DNA from: Phaseolus vulgaris
Lineage: Eukaryota; Streptophyta; Magnoliopsida; Fabales; Fabaceae
DNA: 64,000 bases
Reading direction: 5' to 3'
Assembly: GCF_000499845.2 (NCBI RefSeq)
Contig: NC_023757.2
Coordinates: forward strand, 1,002,720-1,066,719
The translations under genes were made by a program, and so were the position numbers. Below the pieces are notes generated by a model. It made no database searches, was not told where the DNA came from, and saw nothing but the letters and a program-made list of their open reading frames with translations. This document shows, in pieces, positions 26,830 to 37,170 of this stretch; the stretch's first letter is position 1, and each line of letters opens with the position of its first letter.

Positions 26830-27204
26830 TATGGTATGTTTGGTTGAGAGAAAGAAAATAGTGACAGGGATATTTTTTCTGTTTGATTACAGCTTAAGTG
26901 GAAGGAGAAGAATAACTTGATTTCTAATATTAATTAAGTTTCAAAATTTTCCTTTCTTTCACTTTCCTTTTAAATCAATTTTCACACCACTCTCGATTCC
27001 TTTTTACTGTACTAAGCAGATCCTTGTGTGGTCTCTTTGATATGATAAAGAAAATTAAGGGAAAGGGAACCTTGTTTTGTTTTTCGAATTTTAGCTATCA
27101 GAAATAATATTTTCTCCCTCATTTTTTGTCACTTTAACTCATACGTGTTTTTTTATATTTTATTTTCTTTCTCTTTTTTGTCCTTACTTCCGAACACACC
27201 ATTA
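26830..27204. mobile_element. Second MITE-like element
   Basis: The left end 'atggtatgtttggttgagag' pairs imperfectly with the complement of the right end 'cttccgaacacaccatta'. The interior is T-rich without coding potential. It resembles the element 500 bp upstream in its ends but not in its interior. Confidence 0.4.
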
Positions 27205-29845
27205 GTATCAAATCTGAATAATATGATTATCGTCCATCAAATTTAGCTTCAATTGATTGAGTTCTGTTGTAAGCTGATTGACAAATAGAATTTAGGACCA
27301 TACTGCCAAAGACAGTTTGAATAAACAACCAGCATAACTGGTTTTCCCTGCCTCTTCACTTCAGATTTCCCCAAACGCTGACATGGTGAATTCAGAAAGA
27401 GAATAACTGATCTTTTCACTTTTTAGCGTTTTAGGTAGACATGAATTTTTTCATTACCTTTTATAGTGTGATGTCTCTGGTATAAAATCTTGTTACTAAG
27501 TATGCATTGATGTTAATGAAATTTAACATGTTTTGCGCAAGATATAGGAATTCGAACAATTGGTGTTGATATTAATGCACTGTCTGCTGTTTGTGTTCAA
27601 TTACCTGTTAGTGTGCTCTTATTTTTATATACTCTGTCAAAGATGGAACTTTGTTGGTTGATTATGGATCTGGGCTAATATATTTTTGCAAAATTTCTAA
27701 GCTTCCTAGAAAGGAGTGAAGTGGGGTGTGTGTGATAATAGAATGACTTATATTCAGTTTTAGTGTTCATGCTTTCGTGAATGTATGGCTTTGCTATGCT
27801 ATAAAAATGTATCAGTATATTTCGTCTTTCAGTTTTCAAAATTAAGTAGTTTGATCTAATTATAATTTATCATCTAATTGTTTAGAGAGAATATAAATAC
27901 AATTTTTCAGTTTTTCAAAATTAAGTAATTTGATCTAATTATAATTGTTCATCTAATTGTTGAGAGTATATGTATGATGTTAAAGTTTATTATCAAACAT
28001 TGTGATTAACATTCTACAATTGGCATTTTTCTATTGCAACATAAATGAACCAAAATTATTTAATTTTCGATCCTTGTGGCATTAAACTTATAATTATATT
28101 TTCATTGGCATTAAAGTTGTATATTCATAAAACTATGAGGATTAAAAATAGATGAAAGTATACAGTTGTTCACAAAGTGCAGAAAGTAAAATGTGTTTGT
28201 GGTTACATGAAATGCTGATTCCAAACAGTTTTCCAAAATGGTTGGATGCCTTAATATATATTTTAGAAATGATTTTGACAAAATAAACGTTGTTATTGAC
28301 AAAATCTTAACATGTACATCATGGAACTAGATGATATACACCATTGAAACACTGCATAGACCTCTGGATTCTATGCAAAGAACATATATCAATATTTCAT
28401 CTGTGTAAAGACAGGATTTGTATTATTGTGAGTTGCATCAAATATTTCATGACTTATAAAACATGAACAAGACATATAAATATGATTTATAGATATATAT
28501 GTAAATTATATTTTAAAGAAGATTTTAATTTATTATTTGAAAAAGTTAAATTCAATGTAGGATTTTGGTGAATACTCACTAACACTAACATATCCTCTCT
28601 TCATCACATATGAAGAAAGTTACTCTATAATGAAGCTTCAACATCATCCTTTCTCAAGGAACATGTGACAAAACAAATGAAGAAAATGCACTTACAGTAT
28701 AAAACAATTTCATAGTATCATGCGAGCACAGATACCTATGAAAGATCAAATTGTTGAGTTTTAATAATAAAAAAACCCAAATCAATATTAATACCAAATA
28801 ATTAAGCAATGATGACGTACTTAAATCTTGATTCCACAAGAAAACGTAAAAAATAGCCAACCACGCTCATTCAACTCTACGTGTAAAAGTCAACCTCCAA
28901 CCCAATGCAGACAAAGAAAGTGGGTGAACTCTTAAATCATCAAAATCAATTCATGAATTCAAAATTCAACCAACGAAGCTACTCCGAAACCGATAGATTT
29001 CAAATATTTAAATACTTTAATTTTAATTAATCTCATTCCAACTTATTTTATTCTACATCAAATATTTTAATTGTCATCAAATTTTTAAAAATATTAATCA
29101 ACTCGAAGTCAAGGTGGACCTATACTTTATAAATCAAAACATGGAAATTTTCAAAAAAAAATGTAGATGATTCTTTTTTAATTTTAAGTAATCTAATTAA
29201 TCTAACAAAATTATAAAATTTAACTTTTTTCAAAAAAATTTATTTAAACAACATATTTTGTCATAAATGATTGTAGTTTTCTAAAAAAATAATTGACCTA
29301 CTAAAATGTTCTATCCAAACGCAAGATAAGGAATTGAATAATCCATGGAAAGAACATATAAATTGTTATGGTATTATAGTCAAGTACGTTTCGACTATTC
29401 AATTTATTGAAAATTTTGGTAGAAAAAAGTATGTGCCACTTGCCAAATATAAAAGTAAAAAAAAAAGATTCTTTCTCAACTCCTAAAAACAATAAAATAA
29501 TATTTTACAATAAAAAATAAAATAAATATAATTAAAATGAAGCATCCTAACACTCAAGTCTTATTTTTAATTGAATCATACATTTACATTTCACAACCCA
29601 CAATTTTTTATATAATAACTTTCAATTCTATTATTTAATATTTTTTCATATATTTTAATTCCAAACTTTTTACATTAAAAATTATATACAACATCAAAAA
29701 TTATAAATCATCATCTTCTTTTTAATTCTCACTCGAGTGGTGATATATTGACACTATAAACAATAATAAACATGCAATTGAAAAAATAAATAAATTAATA
29801 TTTTAATTATATTTAATTTAAAATATTGTTATATTTTTATAATGG
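27205..29845. other. Intergenic DNA, no gene recognised
   Basis: AT-rich, short open frames only. A near-duplicated block ('cagttttcaaaattaagtag...tctaattataatttatcatc') occurs near 27831-27880 and again near 27908-27956, about 77 bases apart. Confidence 0.5.
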
Positions 29846-29848
29846 TTT

Positions 29849-30075
29849 GTCAAAGTATATGTATCTCCAACACCTCCCCTCACGTCGAGAGATAGGTCAA
29901 ACACAAACACTCGCTAGGATAGGTTCGAAATGGCTCTGATACCATATTACGAAAGTGGACTTTAAGCCTAACTCAACCCCATAAAACCGGCTCATAGGGT
30001 TGAGGTTTGCACCCACATATATACTATGAAAAGTTCCTTGTCTCTAGTCGATGTGGGATCTCCAACGCAAACAAA
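29849..30075. repeat. Family B dispersed repeat, well-preserved copy
   Basis: Contains 'cctcacgtcgagagatag', 'ggctctgataccatatta', 'ctaactcaaccccataaaac', 'gaggtttgcacccacatat' and ends 'gatgtgggatctccaac'. These motifs recur, more decayed, in the other family B copies of this window. It lies about 240 bp upstream of the first P450 gene, so it could be part of its promoter region. I recognise it as a high-copy legume repeat but cannot classify it. Confidence 0.6.
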
Positions 30076-30311
30076 GAATAATATACCTTTGACACTGTTT
30101 AAGTAATATAATAATAATTTTAAATTAAAAATAAAAATGAATAAAATATTATTTTATTAAGATATAAAGTGTACGTTTTCAGTGTTAATATATTAGCATT
30201 CATTTTACTTTGTTAACAAAATCTTTTCCTTCTCACTCTCTAACACCTTCAGTTATCCCTGTCTATGCAAGAAGCAACATTCAGTACACCTTACAATTTG
30301 TTTCCATCTCC

Positions 30312-31952
30312 ATGGATTTTCAGATCTTTGACATGTTAGGTCCTATCTTCCTTTTCCTCCTCATGATGGTGGCACTGAAGTTAGGGAGGAATCTCACCAA
30401 AACCAAGCCATCTCCAAACATGCCTCCAGGACCATGGAAGCTACCTATCATAGGAAGCATACCCCATCTTCTTACACCAACACCACACATCAAACTAAGA
30501 GACTTGGCCAAAAAACATGGACCCTTGATGCATCTCCAACTTGGAGAGGTCTTCACTGTAGTTGTTTCCTCAGCAGAATGTGCCAAAGAGGTCATGAAAA
30601 CTCATGATCTTGTCTTTGCATCAAGGCCTCTCATTCTTGCTTCAAGAATAATAGGATATGATGCCACAAACATATCCTTTTCCCCTTATGGAAATTATTG
30701 GAGACAGCTAAGGAAAATTTGCACTGCTGAACTTTTCACCCCAAAACGTCTCAGTTCATTCAAGCCCATAAGAGAAGAAGAGCTCTCAAGTCTCATCAAA
30801 ATGATTGCTTCACAAAATGGATCCTCTTTCAATCTTTCTGAGGCACTGCTCACATCAAACTATGCAATAATTTCTAGAGCAGCGTTTGGCAAGACATGCA
30901 AAGAGCAAGAAGAGTATATATCAGTGCAAAAGGAAGTGCTGAAGGCTGCAGGAGGATTTGACATTGGAGACTTGTTTCCTTCTGCCACATGGCTTCAAAA
31001 CTTCACTGGTTTGAGGCCTACCCTTGAGAGATTGCACCGAAAAAGTGATCAAATACTTGAAAACATCATCAGGGAGCATAAAGATGCAAAGTCAAAAGCC
31101 AAAGAAGGCATAGTTGAAGCAGAGGATCTTGTAGATGTTCTTCTGACATTTCAGGATGATCGTGGTGGTGAAAATCAGGATATTTGCTTAACTGATGACA
31201 ACATCAAGGCTATAATTGATGTAAGGATTGTGAAAAGTTTTTCTGAGCACAAACTTTTTTTCTTACTTTTCTGTAGTGTAGAGTTTTTAGATGAATTGAT
31301 GTTTAATACTCACATGTATGAAAACTTTTTCTAGAATATCTTTGCTGCTGGAGGTGAGACATCAGCAACTACCATAGATTGGACAATGGCAGAGATGATG
31401 AGGAATCCAAGGGTGATGAAGAAAGCACAAGGTGAAGTGAGAGAGGTGTTCAGCATGAATGGAAGGGTTGATGAAAGTTGCATCAATGAAATGAAATATT
31501 TGAAGTTAGTCATCAAAGAGACCCTGAGGATGCACCCACCAGCTCCTCTTTTACTTCCAAGAGAATGTGGAGAAGCATGTGAGATTGATGGGTATCATAT
31601 ACCAGTCAAAAGCAAAGTAATTGTGAATGCTTGGGCAATTGGGAGAGATCCAAAGTCTTGGAATGACCCAGAGAGGTTTTATCCTGAGAGATTCATTGAT
31701 AGTGGTGTTGACTTCAGAGGGAATAATTTTGAGTTGATTCCATTTGGTGCTGGAAGAAGAATCTGCCCAGGAATCACATTTGGTTTGATGAATGTTGAAC
31801 TCACACTTGCATTGTTGTTGTATCACTTTGATTGGAAGCTTCCCAATGGAATGAAAGGTGAGGAATTGGACATGACTGAGCAATTTGCCTTAACTGTCAG
31901 AAGAAAAGATGGCCTGTGTTTGATTCCCTCCATTGCAGAACAATGCTCATAA
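30312..31952 (+). CDS. Cytochrome P450, CYP71D-like (gene 1 of the cluster)
   Basis: Two exons (30312-31220 and 31335-31952) with one phase-0 intron, the usual CYP71 structure, encode 508 residues. In order: N-terminal membrane anchor (about 5-22), proline-rich hinge [12 protein letters not shown]-helix AGGETS (308-313), ExxR pair E365/R368 in KETLRMHPP, two PERF-type motifs (415-418, 420-423), and the heme loop [10 protein letters not shown] with cysteine 447. It should be an ER-bound monooxygenase fed by P450 reductase. The start is the ATG in CATCTCCATGGATTTTC; the open frame upstream lacks an ATG. CYP71D enzymes act in flavonoid, terpenoid and other specialised pathways; the substrate cannot be told from sequence. 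No inactivating lesion is seen. Confidence 0.93.
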
Positions 31953-32571
31953 ACCAAAGTTATAGTGGAAAGAAATAGATGAAATATATTTATGAGATAT
32001 CTTACAAATGTGATTACAGTTTCTATTTATAGACTGTTTTACAACCTAATTAAAGAAAGAAATAATAGGCAATGAAAGCCAGAAATAATGAGTGTTTAAA
32101 GCTGTACAAATCAAATAAAATCAAATCACTAACAAATATGTCCTAATAAATATAAAATGGAATCTGCACTTAATTATAACATAATTCTGCAACAGTTATG
32201 TATATCTTTGGTTTGTTGGGTTCACTCCTTAAATAAGTGTTCACCATATTTATCTTTTGTTGATGTAAGTAGAGCTGAAAAGTTTTTAATAATGTGTCTC
32301 ATGATCATGATGGTGGCAAAAGTAATTATGGAATACTTGTAATATTGAATTATATGCAAATAAATTTTCATTTGAATGACTTGAAATTTCCCTCTTTTCA
32401 TTGACTGAGACAAAGTGTGTTTGAGTGTTTCTGTTACCTACGTTTAGGATTGTGTTGTTTCAAGCTATTGATGAAAGTGTGCTTGAAACAATTTTGGAAA
32501 TGGGACATCCAAGGAGAAAGAAAACCGTTTTGGGTGGGCTTGCTAAAAAAAAGAACTGTATTTTGAGGTTC
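31953..32571. other. Intergenic DNA between P450 gene 1 and the P450 pseudogene
   Basis: The two genes converge here. The first few hundred bases should contain the 3'UTR of gene 1. A short plus-strand open stretch near 32460-32560 has a plausible amino-acid composition, but I do not recognise it and do not call it a gene. Confidence 0.5.
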
Positions 32572-34305
32572 TTAGAGTTGTGTACCCAAAGTAGGGGATA
32601 CAGGAATCAAGTACAAGTCTTCTTTTCTTCTAATAGTAACTCTAAATTGCTCAGTGTTGTCCAATTCCTCACATCTCATTCCATTGGGAAGCTTCCCAAT
32701 CAAAATTGTACAACAAAAATGCAAGTGCCAACTCAACATTTGCCAAACCAAATGTGATACCTGGGCATATTCTTCTTCCAGCTCCAAATGGAATGTACTC
32801 AAAATTGCACCCTTTGTAGTCAATTGAGCTATCAATGAATCTCTCCGGATAAAATCTCTCTGGGTCACTCCAATAGTTTGGATCTCTTCCAATAGCCCAT
32901 GCATTCACAATTATCAAACTTTTGGCTGCTATATCATACCCACCAATCTCACATCTCTCTCCACATTCTCTTGGAAGTAAAAGAGGACCTGGAGGGTGCA
33001 ATCTTAGGATCTCCTTCACTACTGATTTCAAATATTTGAGTTCATTGATGCAAGTGTCATCAACCTTTCCTTTCATGTTCACTACCTTTCTCACTTCAGC
33101 TTGTGCCTTCTTCATCACTCTTGGATCCTTTACCATCTCAGCCATTGCCCAATCTATAGTAATTGCTGATGGCTCACCTCCTGCACTAAAGATTTCCTGA
33201 AAAGTATTTATAAAGTGATGTTAATAAGCTGAATCAAGGATGGAAAAAAGAGAGACATTTACTCTATAATAGTACTGTTCTACGATTAGGAATTAAGTTT
33301 AAGGATTCATCCAAGTTGCACTGCTATAAGAGTATGATCATGTTTGTAAAATGAATTTGCAAGATGTTAATATCCTCTCACCTGGATTGTAGCCTTGATA
33401 TTGTCATCAGTTAAACAAATATTGTCGTTTCTGTCATTACCATCCTGAAGTTTTAGTAGAATATCTACCAAATCTTCACTTTCTGCACTTTGGCCTTCTT
33501 TGCCATTTGACCTTGTCTCTTTATGTTCAATGATGATGTTTTCTAGAATCCGATCAATTTGTTGATGTAACCTCTCAAGCTTAGGCCTAAAACCAGTGAC
33601 ATGTTGAAGCCATCTACCAGAAGGAAATAAATCGCCAAGTACTACAAGTCCTTCTTTCACTAGTGATATGAATTCTTCTTGGTCCTTGCATTTGTTGCCA
33701 AATGCAGCTCTTGAAACAATGGAATATATTGATGAGAGTACCACTTCAGTGAGGTTAACGGGTGATTCTTTCTTGGAATCAATCATTTTAATGAGATTGA
33801 TGAACTCTTCTTCTCTTATTGGTTGGAATGAATTGACTCTGGTTTTGCCTAAAAGCTCCATTGTGCACATCTTTCGTATAACTTTCCAGTAGTTTCCATA
33901 AGGTGCAGAAGCAATACCTGAGGAGTCATAGGACAATATATCTGAAGTTACACTCTGGGGCCTTGATGCAAAGATAGCATCATGAGTTTTCATTATCTCC
34001 CTAGCATACTTGGGTGAGGAAACAACAATTACTGTCACCTCTCCAAGTTGCAGACGCATCAAAGGTCCATACATTTTAGCCAGGTCTCTCAACTTTTGAT
34101 GTGGTGCAGAAGTAAGAAGATGGTGTATATTACCTATAATTGGTAACTTCCATGGCCCTGGAGGCATGTTATTTGGAGTTGAGTTTGCTTTGTAATGATT
34201 AAACACTATTTTTAGCAGCAAAATCATGAGGACAGAAAAAGTGATAAGGGTTAATATATCAGGCGTTTGAAATGTCATGGAGATGAAATAGCCAAAAACA
34301 AACAT
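32572..34305 (-). pseudogene. Cytochrome P450, CYP71D-like, frameshifted pseudogene
   Basis: Exon 1 is 33382-34305 and exon 2 starts at 33196, both with good splice sites. The first ATG is at 34305; the ATG at 34278 lines up with the start of gene 1. The hinge ([11 protein letters not shown]), ExxR (KEILR), PERF and heme loop ([10 protein letters not shown]) are kept. Two lesions are seen. First, after YNFDW near the C-terminus one extra G (in 32684-32699) shifts the frame: translation ends at 32669 after 483 residues, and the normal last 38 or so residues continue in another frame to 32572. Second, the I-helix motif reads AGGEPSAIT, with proline for the conserved threonine involved in oxygen activation. 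Both together argue for a pseudogene, though a truncated heme-binding protein could still be made. It is the only complete-length cluster member on the minus strand. Confidence 0.88.
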
Positions 34306-35120
34306 TTTTTTTCTTGATAAGGATCAAGAACAATGGAATGAGACCAGGGATTTAGGTTTCTAGGGAAACTATTTCTTGGTATTTATGCTAGTTTTTGCTA
34401 CTGCACCATCTTCCAGTTAAATCTTAAATAGTTTGGTAGAGTTAGATATCTTTCAATGTCCAGTTGTAGCATGGTAAATGTTCTTGTCTTTTTCAAGGAT
34501 ATTTAAGATTTTTTAGATTGGTAAAAAATAAATAAATAAAATAGAGATATTTTAGAAATATCTCAACCTTTATATAAATATCTTATGTTTGGACCAGTTT
34601 CTTTTTCTGCTTTTTGTAAGCCTCTGAGTAGATATGTTAAGCATATATTCATGTTTGTTTTTGTTCTTACGTGTCTATAGTCTCTATATAGTCTCTTTCT
34701 GTGTAGGTTTGCAACTGGTTTAAGCTGAAAGTTTTGGTTTGGTGACATCTAATCATTCTTTTTGTACATATATGCTTAGATATTCCTTAAATATTCCACT
34801 TAGTTTAATTCATTTGTTCTCATCAAAAAGAAAAATTGGTTATATTTAAGATTTTTTAGTATTTATTTAATATCACACTATCTGTAAAAAAATTATACTT
34901 TAATTAATTTTATTTATTTAGTTATTGATAGAAATAAAACCTAAATCTTAAATTAATGAATCTGAATATCATCAAGATATTTAATTAAAAAATTTATGTT
35001 TGTGTTAAATGTCAACAACTTAGAACCATGATTCAAAGTTATCCAGAATTCTAATGGTTGTGCTGAAGATAAAGTCAAAAGCAACCTACATATACATATT
35101 AAATAGGTGGGTCATATCAT
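34306..35120. other. Intergenic DNA upstream of the P450 pseudogene
   Basis: AT-rich sequence containing the former promoter of the minus-strand P450. 'Tttatataaat' near 34568-34580 is a weak TATA-like string, too far from the ATG to assign. Confidence 0.4.
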
Positions 35121-35124
35121 TAAA

Positions 35125-37033
35125 CTATCATGGTGTGTTTGTTTCTAGGTGTGGCAACGGACGAAGGGGCGAGCGGGAATGACTTTTGTTTGGATCAGGG
35201 TACGTGAGGGCGTGGATGCGGACGAGCGAGCGAGTTTAATAATTTTTTCAGTTCTCGCAAAATTGAGAAGATTTGCGCTGATTGTAGAGGCACTAATAGA
35301 CGTTTACGTTGCTACCCTTCCATCAATTATAATATTAAACAATGTGAGTTTTCAGTTTCTTTATTACAGTGTCTGGTGCAACAGTTTCCTTATTCTTTCC
35401 GAATTTTTGGAAGTGCAGAATCGATTTTCGTCTCTTTGTAAATTAGTGCAGAATCGATTTTCGTCTCTTTGTAAATTAGTGCAGAATCGATTTTCGATTT
35501 TTCCAAATGGTGCAAAATCGATTTTCCTATCCTTGTAAATTGGTGCAAAATCGATTTTCAATTTTTCAAAATGGTGCAGAATCGATTTTTCGATTTTTCC
35601 AAATGGCGCAGAATCGATTTTCGATTTTTCCAAATAGTGCAGAATCGATTTTGTGGCTTTTAAAGATAAGAGAGAATCGATTTTGTGACTTTTAATGGTA
35701 GGAGGAGAATCAATTTTGTGGCTTTTAAAGATAAAACGAGAATCGATTCTATGCCTTTTAAATGTAGAAGGAGAATCAATTCTTCCTGTGTGAGAAAAGT
35801 GTTGGAATTGATTCTGTTTTTTTTTTCCAGATTGCATCTTTAAGCAGTGGTTCTTTTGGTCGGTTCTATTCATCACAAACTTTCTTCTTTTTTTCTCTAG
35901 TTTTTTTTTTCTTGTTATCCAGTCTGTTCGTATTCTTCTTCTCTTCTCCGGTGCCTTCATCCTTCACATAAATTTTTAATATTTTTTTTTCTATTTAAAA
36001 TTTTGTTTATTAAATGTGGTTACTATTTTTTTATTATGTTTACTGTTTTTTATTTCTAATAAATGTAATTATATTCTTTTATACATGTTTATTGTTTACA
36101 GTTTTTATTTTTCTAAATGTATTTACTTTTCTTCGTTATTTCATTATTATGTGTTGGTTTTACCCTTTTTATTATTATGTTTATTGTTTAGTTTTTATTT
36201 TATAACTTTAATATTTTTATTTTTTACATTATTATGTGTTTAATGTCATTTTTTATTAATATGTTTTATGTATTTATTTTTTTTAATTTTATTAATACTA
36301 TTTTAAATTGTTATAAATACATTGTGTTTATTGTTATTAATTTTTATAAATTTATTTATATTTTCTTATTATATTTTTTACTGTTTTTATACTTTTATTA
36401 TTCTGTATTTGTTGTTTAGTTTTTCATTCTATGTTTTATTGTTTTTAATTTATTTTTATATATATATATATATTATGTTTTTATATCTTTTTCATTTAGA
36501 AGATATTGTTTAATTTTTTTTATATGTTTACTTTTTTAATCTTAATAATTGTATTTACATTTGTTTTGTTATACTTGTACTCTGTTGTTTATTTTTTTTA
36601 TGTATTTATTGTTTTTAATTTTTATAAATATATTTATACTTTTATTATATTTATATTTATACTTTTAATATTTATAAATTTATTTGAATTTAACACAAAA
36701 TTATTATTTTTTACAAAATAAGAGTAATTATGAATATTATATATTGAAAAAAATAATTAACTCAACTTAAAAAAATATATCATAACTCATTATTAAAATA
36801 TTTTTTATTGACAAGGATAAATTTGTAAATTATATTTTATATTTTTAAAATAATTTTTAAATTATCTTCTAACTATCACATCACTCACAAATTTCAATAA
36901 ACAATCCTCACAAATCCACTCTACCATCCCTCAATCCAAACAACCTCACACATCTTCACACATCTCCTCTAATCCTCTCTAATCTACTCTCTTCCCTCCC
37001 CACAAATTCCCACCCCAATCCAAACAGGGCCTT
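35125..37033. mobile_element. Possible non-autonomous DNA transposon with internal minisatellite
   Basis: A unit of about 1.9 kb of foreign composition is framed by 'atggtgtgtttgtttctagg' on the left and 'aatccaaacagggcctta' on the right. The complement of the right end begins with a 'ccctgtttggatt' motif typical of plant terminal inverted repeats. Inside are a GC-rich left end (35150-35240), an array of 33-bp units (35413-35790), and a T-rich stretch of about 700 bp (36000-36720) on the plus strand. No transposase is visible. The ends match only loosely and I see no target-site duplication, so the boundaries are tentative. Confidence 0.4.
35413..35790. repeat. 33-34-bp minisatellite with ATCGAT core
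   Basis: About eleven units, each centred on 'gaatcgattttcg'. The first units are 33 bp apart ('gtgcagaatcgattttcg' at 35413 and 35446). Two sub-types follow each other: 'cgtctctttgtaaattagtg' linkers first, then 'gtggcttttaaagataag' linkers. Because the unit is a multiple of three, a long open frame arises by chance on the minus strand. Confidence 0.85.
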
Positions 37034-37170
37034 AGAGATATGTATGAAAAAAGAAACAATCCATGGGATCTTTACTATGAAGTTTGCAACGGCAAAAACC
37101 ACTGGAAAGCAAACAAAATCCTCATTTTCATCAGGACTTTTAGAAAACCTTGCTACTTACTTCTGTCACC

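Noticed and set aside
30210..30311. Upstream in-frame extension of P450 gene 1
   Set aside because: It starts at a TTG; the ATG at 30312 gives the normal P450 membrane anchor at the N-terminus.
32425..32570. Short plus-strand frame with ETILEMGHPRRKK, considered as a UBA-like fragment
   Set aside because: Too short and the motif match is weak; its downstream part is antisense P450 sequence.
35413..35790. Possible CRISPR array from regularly spaced 33-bp units
   Set aside because: Plant nuclear context, the repeats are contiguous without unique spacers, and no cas genes are present.
35364..35960. 198-codon minus-strand open frame rich in KID/SIL repeats
   Set aside because: It is a by-product of the 33-bp minisatellite; no conserved domain.
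36014..36721. Several overlapping Phe/Tyr/Leu-rich plus-strand frames resembling membrane proteins
   Set aside because: They come from a T-rich low-complexity tract; the frames overlap in different phases and show no conserved motif.
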